Origin: Raphanus sativus
Lineage: Eukaryota; Streptophyta; Magnoliopsida; Brassicales; Brassicaceae
Assembly (NCBI RefSeq): GCF_000801105.2
Contig: NC_079519.1
Span: 35,377,288-35,441,287 of the forward strand
Length of the DNA: 64,000 bases
Direction of reading: 5' to 3'
The notes under the pieces are model-generated. The model ran no database searches. It was given only the letters and a program-made list of their open reading frames with translations, and had not been told where the DNA came from. Below are positions 49,701 through 59,904 of this stretch, in pieces. Every line of letters begins with the position of its first letter. The stretch's first letter is position 1. The position numbers were made by a program, and so were the translations under genes.

Positions 49701-50146
49701 GGAACTCTGCAACTGCATTGATAAATTTGAAAGGCTTTCGAACCCTAAGAATCCCTTCCTGTATCATGATCCTACAACGCAGGTGATCAGAGCAACCTCC
49801 CGCCTCGAAGACACAATACGCCTGAGGGAACTGTCTCATCCATGAATCATTCATCAGTGTTCGATCTAATTTTTTACAGATCAGGCCATTATCCCTCTTG
49901 TTGCTCCAAGTGAGCTTGGGACCTTGATACGACATATCTATCAGAGAACAATAGTTTGCAGTGTTTTGAAAGTCTCTCATACCCTGTAAAACTTGAGAGA
50001 TGTCCTCATTGCCGGAATGTTCTTCCTCATCTAAAATCTCATTGAAATCACCAAACACCAGCCATGGCTTGTTTTTAAACATAGGAAAATCTTGGTGAGA
50101 CTTCAGATCCTGCCATAGTTCTTTCCTCTCTTGGTAAAATATTACT
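46720..50146 (-). mobile_element. 5'-truncated LINE (3.4 kb) with 15-bp TSD
   Basis: The element spans 46735-50131, with perfect TSDs TGGTAAAATATTACT at 46720-46734 and 50132-50146. On the plus strand it starts with a T-tract, so it lies on the minus strand with its poly(A) tail at 46735. The 5' end is cut inside the endonuclease domain: its first coding sequence is RKELWQDLK. Only one nonsense codon interrupts ORF2. This is a plant L1-type retrotransposon, which moves by target-primed reverse transcription. Confidence 0.92.
46849..50131 (-). pseudogene. LINE ORF2 (endonuclease C-part, reverse transcriptase, zf-RVT), truncated and with one stop
   Basis: Read from 50131 downward, the frame holds the end of the apurinic-like endonuclease (FGDFNEI, SDHLRC), then reverse transcriptase with MAADKSPGPDGF, DYRPISCCNVLYK and the FADD catalytic motif (CFADDLLVFSDG). 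After TAA at 47604-47602 the same frame continues into the C-terminal zinc-knuckle zf-RVT region (CIFCQSAIETRDHLFF) and ends at 46849. The 5' truncation makes it inactive on its own. The residues before RKELWQ in the open frame (50226-50132) are flanking DNA, not LINE. The single stop in about 1090 codons suggests a fairly young insertion. Confidence 0.88.
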
Positions 50147-50175
50147 ATTGGAGTTGCTTTAAAAGATGAAGACAG

Positions 50176-50230
50176 AAGATGAAGCAATGGTAACCCTTTT
50201 TCAAAAAAAAAAAAAAGATGAAGCAATGGT
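50176..50230 (+). mobile_element. micro-insertion (23 nt) with perfect 16-bp TSD next to the LINE
   Basis: AAGATGAAGCAATGGT at 50176-50191 is repeated exactly at 50215-50230. The insert is AACCCTTTTTC followed by an A-tract. The orientation is plus, with the A-tail at the right. It lies 30 bp from the end of the LINE TSD. Confidence 0.7.
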
Positions 50231-50573
50231 TTGGATAATATATCGGAGAGAAGTCTTTAAAACTTTTTAAATGTTGAAAATGGACCATTTTTTTGTGATC
50301 ATCTGAGATTATATTAATAAATTATTTATCTCTCCATTGCTAATCATCTAAGTCACTACTATCATTCTCATTTGTGATTTGTGTACGGTTTTCTCAATAA
50401 CAGCCATACTAGTTCGAACTAAACCTAGATTCGGAAAATCGAATTGGTATTACGTAATCATCATAGAAATAGAAGAATTTTTTTTTTTGAACGCTTTGTC
50501 CAAGTTTATCCATCATTATATTTATTTACTCATAAAAAATATTTGATTGTAAAATTAAATGGTGCAACCAGAA

Positions 50574-50818
50574 TACTTCCTCCGTTATTTTGACATTTTC
50601 ACACATATTAACAAAGTGGTATAAATATATGTAAATTGTTATTAATTATAATTTTTTGACCAATATATTTGAAATAAATAAAATTATTTATAAAATCAAT
50701 GTAGTTTACAATTAATTTTTAACTTAAAGTAATTATAATTTACATTGGAGTTGTAAAATGATATTTTGTGTAACAAAAAAAAATGTTAGAATAACACTTA
50801 TTATAAAACATAAGAGTA
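50574..50818. mobile_element. Stowaway-like MITE copy 3 (different subfamily)
   Basis: Begins TACTTCCTCCGTTATTTTGACA, close to the CTCCCTCCG terminus, and ends AAAACATAAGAGTA, with TA at both edges. The interior is unlike copies 1 and 2. Partial decay of the right end lowers certainty. Confidence 0.5.
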
Positions 50819-50867
50819 TAATTTAGTTATCGAAAAAAAATTAGACAAAAAAATAAATGGTTGCAAC

Positions 50868-51105
50868 TTTATTTATGATCAACCGGTGGTGGTGGTCTAA
50901 TGGTGCTCGAAGGAATTAAAAACCCAATACGGTGAATCCGGGTTCAAACTCCACCGGTCATACGGATATGAACTATTGTTTTCGGTTTATTTGAATGGCC
51001 AGAAGAGTGTTTATCCGTGGAATGTACCTCTACCCGGAGATTAGGCGTGTCTTTTGTAGATTCGGGTTTAACCCTTTTTTATAAAAAAAAAATTTATTTA
51101 TGATC
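50868..51105 (+). mobile_element. tRNA-derived SINE (212 bp) with 13-bp TSD
   Basis: TSDs TTTATTTATGATC at 50868-50880 and 51093-51105 are perfect. The 212-bp body starts AACCGGTGGTGGTGG and holds a polymerase III A box (TGGTCTAATGG, 50893-50903) and B box (GGTTCAAACTCC, 50941-50952) at tRNA-like spacing. It ends in an A-tract. This is the structure of Brassicaceae tRNA-derived SINEs. Both boxes look usable. Confidence 0.9.
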
Positions 51106-52360
51106 CGTGATTGAGTGCAGAGACAGTTTATACTTATTTGTCGTAATTAATAATGACAAAAATACAACTTAACAATAATCATGAATTCACTATTAAGTCA
51201 ACTCCCTAGCCTCCCCACCACTGCACGTTCGTCTCGCTGTCCACTCATTGACTCTATCTCAACCTTTTTCTCTGCTGATGTGTTTGTTTTTGTTGTCCCT
51301 ATCACAAAATGTCAATGCATCACAGTTTTTGACTGAAACAAATACACATATTACATTTTGCTGATATTACATTTTGAGTTCCTTTCCCAGCAAAGTCAAC
51401 TAATTTTACATTAGAATTTAACATATTTGAAGTATATTTATCTTGTCAACTAAATTTAGAAACTACAACCAGGTTGTATACATAAACCAAAAACAAAACG
51501 TGAAAGAAACGTTGACAAAAAATAGCAATTAAACATTTATCAATTTATAGGACCAAATCAAAAATACGTTTTATTACACATGGCAACTGAATTTATGTCA
51601 AAACATAAAAGTCGTCGGTGGGCCTGGCTCAATAGTCAGAAGAACACAGAAAAGGAAGAAGCTGGTATATTAAAACGCCATCGTCTAAGACCGAATCCAA
51701 TTGTCTATATAATGTAAAAAGATATAAGTGGGCTTTTGTTTGAAAGAAAAAGCACATAAACACAAACACATGTTCTTCGTTGTAGCTTCCTTGGGTTAAA
51801 ACTTTTCTCCTGCTTTAAAGAAGTCAAAGCTCCAAAAAAGACCCCCCAGGTTCAGTCCTTACTTCGATGCTTGATATTCTTTTTGTTTTCGAGGTCTGTA
51901 CGTTTTAGATTTGTTCTATGTGGTCAGAAGTGTTCTAATTCTAAAAATTGACTAACTCGGATTATAATATTCTATAATAAAATGAATTTGAAAATCGATT
52001 AAAAGTGTGGAGGTGCAAACATCTTTTTTTTTTTGGCCTTTGATACGTTAAAAGAAATTAAACACGATTGCTTCAAGTTTTTTTTCTTCGATCCGAATGT
52101 TAGAGCAATAGAGTAATTAGGTTTTGTTTTAGGAACATCTGTCGAAATTATATGATTTTGCTAACAGAAAAAACAAAATACTTCACGCCTTCGTTATTTG
52201 TAGTAAAACAAAACGTTTATGAATATGCAAAATACTAGAAAAGATAAAGACTAAAAAGTAAAATAACCAACTAATATAAAAGCTGAAAAAATTGATGCAG
52301 ACTATCATATAATTTAATGCTAAATAACGGTTTAAGTGGTAATTGTTGCTTTCAGCAGAA

Positions 52361-55300
52361 ATGGAGAATCTACCTCCTGGTTATCGTCCCAATGTTGGTG
52401 TTTGTCTAATCAATTCTGATAATCTGGTAACTGTTATGAATATTATGTTTATGGATGTCCAGCCCATTAGATATTTACTTGTAATCTTGGCCCGTTTATG
52501 GCCCATTGTATTTAGGCCCATGTCGCCATGTATTTCCTATATAAGGAACACTTTGATTCAATAATAAAACACAGTTTCACAACACGTTATCAGCACGAAA
52601 CTCTGAAATCCCGAGCTACCTCAAAAACCCTAATTGACGGCGCCACTTCAAACAGCTCGTTCTCTTCAACCGTAAGGATCCAGACGACGAGCCACATATC
52701 AAATTGAAGCTCTTGACGAGACGAATCCAACGCCGTCGGCCTCGACTCTATCTGACGTCGGACGCGCTCTCAATCGCTATTCTAAGACGCGCCGTCAAGT
52801 GACCTAAAACCCTAATTTCGGCTGCAACTTCAAACTGTCATATCTCTCTAACCGTAAGGACTCAGATGACGATCAACCTATCAATTTGAAGATCTCGACG
52901 AGAAGAATCCAGTGCCGCAAACGTCACATCAATCCGATTTCAGACGCGCGCTCACCTCCCGTTTTAAGCTGCGCCGTCAAAACCCTAATCCATCTACGAT
53001 CTCTCTTTCTCTTGGTGGTCCGGTTTCAGATCTTCTCTAAACAAAGGTAAACTGTCTGAAACTCTAAAAGAGAACACAAACAATCGAATTTGGTTTGATG
53101 TTAAAGGTTATGACAATTAAAATCTTGCAAAATCCCTAACAACCTAGATCAATAAGTCCAAACCCATCCATGAGTAAATCGGAGCTCTTAAACCTAAAGT
53201 TCGATATGAGATTGTTAATCAATTAAAATCACAGCCTCAATGGCTTGCTGAATCTCGAAAACATCATTGATCTGAATGATCAAATCGATTTTAAACTTTG
53301 AAGTTGATCATCTCCTAAAACATAATTATGATCGATTTCTTATAAATCCTAGAAACTTACTATAAAAAAAAACTTTATATTTCAGAATATTTCTAGAAAA
53401 TGAAATTTCTATTTTTAGAAATTTACTATAAAAGGAAACTTTCTATTTTTAGAAACTTACTATAAAAAGAAACTTTCTATTTTCTGAAACTTACTGTAAA
53501 AGGAAACTTTCTATTTTCTGAAACTTACTATAAAAGGAAACTTACTATAAAAGGAAACTTTCTATTTTTAGAAACTTACTATAAAATGAAACTTTCTATT
53601 TTTAGAAACTTACTATAAAGGGAAACTTTCTATTTTCAGAAAATTTATATTTTCAGAAACGTTCTATAAAAAGAAAAACTTTATATTTTAGACATATATC
53701 TAAGCCGTGTGACTTGTTTATTAGGAAAGCATTAACTCGATTGTTTGCTTGATCACACGATTTATATGATTGATTTTCTTATAAAGATTGAGTGATATAC
53801 AATATGAGATGTCGAAAATCAACTTGGATTATGCTGTCCTAAATCTCTAAAGAGATAATCATTTAAAATGGGCACTGGATACCGAGGTTATCCTAAAGTC
53901 AAAAGGACTTGGTGAATGAATCACAGAAGGCGATATTGCCAAACGAGAAAGATTGATACATGGCAATATTAGTTATTAGCCACCATCTAAATGAGAGTCT
54001 AAAGAAATCAGTACCCCAGTAAAGAAAATCCACTAGAACTTTGGACCGCCTTACAGCGGAGATATGATCACCATAAAACGGTGCTATTACCAAAGGATAA
54101 AATTTGAGTGGAAGAACCTGAGATTTCAATACTATAAGTCTGTGGATGAATACAACTCGGTTCTGTTTAAGATAGTTTCAATGTTGAAACAATGTGGTGA
54201 AGAAGTAACTGAACAAGACTTTCTCTAATGTGTTACTGCAACAGCAGTATAGAGAAAGAGGTTTCACCACCTATACTGATTTGATCTCCTGTTTACTATT
54301 GGCTGAGACCAATAATGAGTTATTAATGAGAAACAGTGAGATGAGACCTCCTGGTACAAAATCATTACCCGACATTTCTAGGCTGACTTTGGAGCCTAAG
54401 AAAGAAAGTAATCTCGTCCAGCACAACAACCATTCCGGCCCTAGCCGTGGGAAAGGTTATGGACGAGGTCGTGACACATTTAAGACACATGGGCGAGGAC
54501 GAGGCCGCAGTACCACACCCGGCTTTAGCCGTGGTCGAGGTCGAGGTCGAAGTGTGTCTTTTAAACCTTAAATAAAATCTTTTTTGTGTCAAAAATGTGG
54601 TATGGGTAATCACTGGGCAAATAATTGCCAAACTCCAAAGCACTTGTATGAGCTTTACATAGAGAGTTTGAAGAAAAATCCGGAAGCCAACATGGCTTAC
54701 CGAGATGGTGAAGATGACATGGATCATGACCATACTGATCAAATAGAGTATGAAACTCATGAAAAAGAAAATGATCAGATGGATTATGAGACTTCAGATG
54801 CCTTGAAAAAAATCTCGACATCAAAACTCTATGATATGGATAAGAGTATATATGAGTTTATAAATAAGAGTATAGTCACTCGGCCAAGGCATTATATACA
54901 CCTAATAAAAGACCCATTGAGTTATAAAGTTTTAAAAATAAATGGTTTCCGCATTGAACCAATGGGCAAAAGAAATATAAATTCCTTAAGATTATAAAGA
55001 AAGTAAAAATCGCCCAAGGCATAAAAATGGTCGAGACTGTACTCCCAACTGATCTAAACTATGCTAAAAGATCAGTATGATAAAGGCAAAAGGCCTAGGT
55101 AACCAGATAGGTTGACCACAAAATTTTATACACTTTATGGCATGACTGGACTAGCCATCCAGGTCTTTAAAATTGATGCAAAGATTGATATCGAAAAAGG
55201 CACAAAAGAGTTATCCCATAGAATCTCACGTTGTGTAACATGTACACAAGGGAAACTCAATAGGCTATAATGTTCCAAGCATCTAAAATATTTATAGCAT

Positions 55301-58300
55301 GTTCATGAGGGGGAGAAATGACACTCCCGTGGTCCATGAACAACACTAAAAATCCGAGTGACATGGTCTATGACCATGATAGAACTTGGCCGAATTCTTT
55401 GTGATACAAAGATCACTAGCTAATGCTTGGGATCACATGGATTTACATGTAATAATAATATGCATCAAGCCATATAAAGTGAGCATAGATATTCCCATCT
55501 AAGAATGATAAAGGGTCATGATCCAGACATAGACCATCCTAAGAGATTATGTATAGACCACCACAATAATATGTGCCGTCTAGGATGGAACCTCATAAAA
55601 AGATGAGATAAGATTGGGAATATATGTTGGATATGAGAATGCTTTCTCCCACGATTTTATAAGAAACCTTGAGCCAAATATGGGTGATCAGATTAAGGTC
55701 AGGTTTACGGATTGCATGATTAAATCCGACTATCCAACATCAGGGGGAGAAAGAAATAAGCTGGTACAAGTATAAAGAAATGGAATGGTATTAACCATCC
55801 TTGTCTTGGCAAGATCCTCGGACCAGAGAATATGATTTAAGACGTCCAAAGAAAGATCATACAAAGCTAGCTAAAAGAATGCCAGACAAATTAGACCCGA
55901 AAAGAAAAGAAAAAGAATGACTAAGTCATACCAGCTTAAGCACCACGAAATTAATGTCCTAGAAGAGACATAATCAAGTTGCTATAGAGTCTAAAGATTG
56001 ACCAATATGTTCCATAAGATAAGGAACCTCGGAAATAAAAAGAAAGGTGCAAATAAAAGACATATCTGAGGTCATAAGGGAAACCAGACCAGACATTTAG
56101 ATAAGGCTGCGCAGCTGAACATCTAAGATACCAGACCATGTAGTTTGGGACGCCAAACTGCAAGGTAATAAAGGTTCTTAGTAAGAATGAAATCTCTAAT
56201 CGATTAGTTCATGTCTGGAACATAATGGAACACTATAAAAGAAGTGTCGACACATACATACACAAAAGAAAAAGATGCATAAGAAAATAGCACTTGAGTT
56301 TAAAAGATATAAGCGAGGATCATAACCCACGAGAATACAAGAATGCATTCATAGACTAAAAGAAACTGTGGGGGTTTAAGAAAGATTCAAAGAATCTATA
56401 AAAGAGATGGGTGTATTGGCCATATATAGAAACACCATCTGATAAGATAAAACCAGTGAAAAATCGGTCCTGTGTGGGAAAGGAAAAGAAATCGTGAGAC
56501 ATGGACTAAGGTGTTCATATTCCTATTTAAAGCATTCAAGGAATGGCTTTATTACACAAGGATACTCACAAAGACCAAGGAACAGATTATAAGGAGATAT
56601 ACTCCTATGTGGTGGATGCTACTACAAATCCGAAAGTGATAAAGGTCTGGATATAAGAAAAGGGAAATGTAGTAAGCAGCATGATTGATCACTGGATAAA
56701 GAAATGATAAGAGTATCAGAAAGATGAGAAAAGAAATTCTCATAGAATAGTTTTGTTCCTAAGCTATTCATGGACTGAAACGAAAGGCAGCTGCATATAA
56801 AGCATATAATGCATGTAAAGGATAAGACTAAGTAATACTTAGTGAAAGGAGTTCTATAAGAACGTCCCTGAACACTCCATGCATATATTATGAAGGAAAT
56901 TCCTTGTGTTCATACTTAAAGAAAGGATGATTAGATCGATTGATTCTTGGACAGGCTATGATAAGAATACAATGATCTATAGTGGAGATGATAGCCATGA
57001 ATATGTATTGAGATCTATGATCCAAAGTACCAAGAATAGAATGTGATATGGTCAAAAGAGAATAAGAGGATGAATCCATCAGATTCACGACCAAAGACCC
57101 ATATCAACTAGGATCACGTCCAACCTAGTTCGACCTTAATCATCTTGGTTCTAGTCCAGCCCGTTCTGATCCGTTCCCTTCGGTCTTGTCCGACCTGAAA
57201 CGTCCATAGTAAAGGGAACGGCATATTGATCCAAAAGTGGCTTAGTTTTGATGAACATCAAATTATAGCATGATAGCCATTCATGAACAAGTTATGGACA
57301 TATAATAAAGAAGGTTCATGAAGAGTTTGGTCAAAATCTATGAACGGGACACACAGAATGGACATAGCATGATCCGAGTAGATCATGGATATACTAAGGC
57401 ATTCATGGTCGAAATTTATCTAAGAAAGATGGACCATGTAATCATCTCAGTCTCTTGTTCCGGCCCCGTTTCGGCTCGATCCCCTCGATCCTGTTCCGAC
57501 TAAACCGGTTCCAGTGACCACTATATTCAAATCGTGGTATGGCTATGGACAAGGCATGTGTCCTTGGTCCAGGAAAGATTTTACATAAGTATTTTTAAGA
57601 CTTATGCACATCCGACCAAAAGAAATGTATTGATATGATTGGCGCCTTGATATGGCAAGCCATACTAGGTCGGATAAGATTTATGGATATGTTCAGACCA
57701 TAAGACATTGATACTAAAGCCATACACGTCCCCTGCCATAAGTGTTATTGGCACTTTACTTAGATAAATTTGGCATGTCCGAACATGAGACAATAGGACA
57801 TGATCAATATATCCTAAGTTGCCTTCTAAGGAACTAAAAGTTTGAGATTGATTTATACTAACCAAACCCAAAAGAAAAGGGACTATTTGGTTTTAATAAA
57901 TGTTACAGGTTTATACAAGGTCTCAAACAGGTTATACACATTTGGAGAATGATGAAGAAGCACAAAGTACTACAAGTTCAGTCATGAGAAATGTTAGCCG
58001 ACTTCTTCACCATGTCTACACCAACTACACATCTATGAAGTCTACCTATCCGTTTGGGACGTGGCAACAGAAGGACCAGTTCAAGACTTGGCGCCCATGA
58101 AGCTAAACCATCAAATTGTCCATGCGCCAGACTTGAAGAACGGAGGTCCAGAACATGGGGAGTAGTGTGTGTTGTACTCTTTTTCCTTCACTTCGGTTTT
58201 GTCCCACTGGGTTTTCCGAGTAAGGTTTTAATGAGGCAACATTAAGCACACTACAAGCTCTATATGGTTCTGGCATCCAAGGGGGAGTGTTATGAATATT

Positions 58301-59510
58301 ATGTTTATGGATGTCCAGCCCATTAGATATTTACTTGTAATCTTGGCCCGTTTATGGCCCATTGTATTTAGGCCCATGTCGCCGTGTATTTCCTATATAA
58401 GGAACACTTTGATTCAATAATAAAACACAGTTTCACAACAGTAACATTTCAACCATCTTATTCAGCTCTCTAGTTGAATTACTGTTTTACCCCCTGGTAA
58501 ATAATACTCCATCACAAGAGTTCTCAAACAAAAAAAAATATGAATATTATATTACAAATTAAGTATGTAATTAAACTATAATTAGAAAAAGGAAAAGCAA
58601 GCACTCATTGTCAACTGGTTTTCACAGTTATTCTCTTATTATGAGCAGTGATTATTGATTCGCAGGTATTTGTGGCTTCAAGATTGAATGTTCCTGGAGC
58701 ATGGCAGATGCCACAGGTATGCTTACGCATATTACTGATGTTTAACACCAGTCTAGTGGAAATAGATGGTCAAGAAATATTGTTGAATAAATAATCTTGA
58801 GAAGATGTTTCTATATCAACTTTACACCACTTTCAAACTGTTTTCTCTTTGTATTAACGATGATCTTGAAACCTTCGATGATTACAAGTTTTTAAAATTA
58901 ACTAAACCGCGGGATGTTACAGGGAGGCATTGAGGATGGAGAGGATCCAAAGTCAGCAGCCATGAGAGAGTTACAAGAAGAAACTGGGGTCGTTTCAGCT
59001 GCAATCATCGCTGAGGTCTCTACTCTTCTACTAAACATAATGCAGATGATTATGAATCCGAGCATTTACCAGTGATTCTATCTGTCTTCTTCAAACAGGT
59101 TCCAAATTGGTTGACATATGATTTCCCACCGGCAGTAAAAGCAAAGGTTAACCGTCTCTGGGGCGGTGAATGGCATGGTCAGGCGCAGAAGTGGTGAGTC
59201 TTCTTCAATACCATCTAGTTAGTTACGGCCAAAGTGTTTGCAAAGAAGAGAGAATGAATGGCTCATTGTTCTGATAACACCACACAGGTTCCTAGTGAGA
59301 CTGGTGAACGATGAGGACGAAAGAGAGATCAATCTAGCGAACAATGAAGCGGATTCAGAGTTTGCAGAGTGGAAATGGGCGAACCCGGAAGAAGTGATAG
59401 AGCAAGCAGTTGATTACAAAAGGCCTACATACGAACAAGTCATCAAGTCTTTTGGTTCTTACTTGAATAATTCTGAAAGAGCTGCTAAATGTAAATCAGC
59501 CAAGTGGTAA
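52361..59510 (+). CDS. NUDT25: Nudix hydrolase (NUDT25-like diadenosine polyphosphate hydrolase), intron 1 carrying a copia element
   Basis: Exons 52361-52426, 58666-58716, 58923-59015, 59099-59193 and 59288-59510 join in frame to 175 aa, the length of Arabidopsis NUDT25. The Nudix box G-x5-E-x7-REUxEExGU is complete: GGIEDGED at the start of exon 3 and RELQEETGV further on. The family hydrolyses dinucleoside polyphosphates such as Ap4A and can also act on RNA caps or ppGpp. There is no transit peptide (MENLPPGYRP), so the product is cytosolic, unlike the plastid paralogues NUDT26 and NUDT27. A 6-kb copia element sits exactly at the intron 1 donor; its TSD GTAAC retains a donor directly after exon 1, so splicing over 6239 nt would restore a normal mRNA. 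Neighbours match At1g30110-At1g30130. Confidence 0.92.
52432..52584 (+). repeat. 5' LTR (153 bp)
   Basis: TG...CA ends, with a TATATAA promoter box at 52538-52544. The sequence immediately downstream (CGTTATCAGCACGA) is the presumed primer-binding site and is typical of crucifer copia elements; the priming tRNA was not identified. Confidence 0.93.
52618..52990. repeat. diverged duplication of about 180 bp in the element leader
   Basis: Two related units share AACCCTAATT, CTTCAAAC, AACCGTAAGGA, CTCAGATGACGA-like and GCGCCGTCAA segments in the same order. They lie just after the 5' LTR in untranslated leader sequence. Confidence 0.65.
53385..53690. repeat. minisatellite in the copia leader
   Basis: Repeated units of about 35 bp built from GAAACTTACTATAAAA and GGAAACTTTCTATTTT, at least seven copies with variation. 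They lie upstream of the gag remnant. Confidence 0.85.
53860..54997 (+). pseudogene. copia gag remnant with zinc knuckle
   Basis: Pieces in more than one frame make up a gag-like protein. An N-terminal part reads WALDTEVILKSKGLGE and DEYNSVLFKIVSML. A middle part (54230-54571) reads LLQQQYRERGF and ends in an Arg/Gly-rich region. A last part (from 54584) has a CCHC knuckle CQKCGMGNHWANNC (C-x2-C-x4-H-x4-C). Stops and a frameshift separate them, so no full gag can be made. Confidence 0.8.
54998..58287 (+). pseudogene. copia pol remnant
   Basis: Short conserved pieces survive in pol order: WHDW-SHPG (55138-55164) and CTQGK (55241) of the pre-integrase region, a reverse-transcriptase-like TQGYSQRP and DYKEIYSYV near 56550-56620, and RSQTGY of RNase H near 57918. 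The region is shorter than a normal pol, is full of stops and has A-rich replacements. It ends at the purine tract before the 3' LTR. Confidence 0.75.
58288..58440 (+). repeat. 3' LTR (153 bp)
   Basis: Matches the 5' LTR except for one base. Its TATATAA (58394-58400) points toward NUDT25 exon 2, 266 bp away, so it could drive a read-through transcript. Confidence 0.93.
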
Positions 59511-59904
59511 TATGAAAACATCCAATCAATGTTTGACTCTTTCTTTTTGTAAATTGGCTACTGGTGTACTGGAAGAGATTGGTTATATTGTAAAAAAAGT
59601 CGTTGTTTGGATTCAAAAACGAAGACTTGTTGTGTTTATTAACTGACGTGTAAAGAGAAGATTACTAAACACAGAATGAGTTGTGTATGTGTTAACAGCT
59701 AAAGGTAATGAAGATTCATAGGATAAAAATAAAAATGTGAAAGATGGATTAACAAACGAAACAGTATGAGCTTCAAAACACAAGAAAAGGGACAACAAAA
59801 CGTTAACAAAATCAAACAGACAAGTTCTTGCGAACTAAGCTAAAGAGAAAGTAAATGGAGAGGTAAATATGGTAAACAATGGCTCACCGGATAAAATACG
59901 ATTT
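59511..59904. other. convergent 3' intergenic spacer
   Basis: 394 bp between the stop codons of NUDT25 (plus) and PDH-E1 beta (minus). It holds both 3' UTRs and no other gene. Confidence 0.6.

Larger units (their letters stand above)
50231..52360. other. NUDT25 upstream region with MITE and SINE
   Basis: Non-coding. It holds a Stowaway-like MITE and a SINE (listed separately). A TATA-like CTATATAA near 51704 is followed by sequence typical of a plant 5' UTR. A leader intron ending in the AG just before 52359 is likely, since a pyrimidine-rich TTGCTTTCAGCAG precedes the start codon. Confidence 0.5.
52427..58445 (+). mobile_element. copia-type LTR retrotransposon (6009 bp), non-autonomous, with GTAAC TSD
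   Basis: The element spans 52432-58440. LTRs of 153 bp (TGTTAT...CACAACA) differ at a single base (A at 52528, G at 58384). The 5-bp TSD GTAAC lies at 52427-52431 and 58441-58445. A purine tract (AAGGGGGAG) directly precedes the 3' LTR, as expected for plus-strand priming. The interior has a long leader with repeats, a broken gag and a badly decayed pol. Copia type is inferred from the zinc knuckle, the GAG-pre-integrase-like WHDW...HPG and CTQGK pieces, and RNase H-like RSQTGY. The near-identical LTRs show recent movement although the coding region is dead, so enzymes must have come from a related element. Confidence 0.92.

Noticed and set aside
50132..50226. N-terminal residues of the LINE open frame from the ATG at 50226
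   Set aside because: They lie outside the LINE TSD and come from flanking DNA and a separate micro-insertion.
50881..50960. A tRNA gene
   Set aside because: A and B boxes are present, but there is no complete cloverleaf; TSDs and the A-tail show it is the head of a SINE.
52343..52564. A 73-codon frame running through NUDT25 exon 1 into the LTR
   Set aside because: Only 52361-52426 is genuine coding; the rest reads through the splice donor into the LTR.
53385..53690. A CRISPR-like array
   Set aside because: The units are contiguous and variable without unique spacers, in a plant retrotransposon leader; it is a minisatellite.
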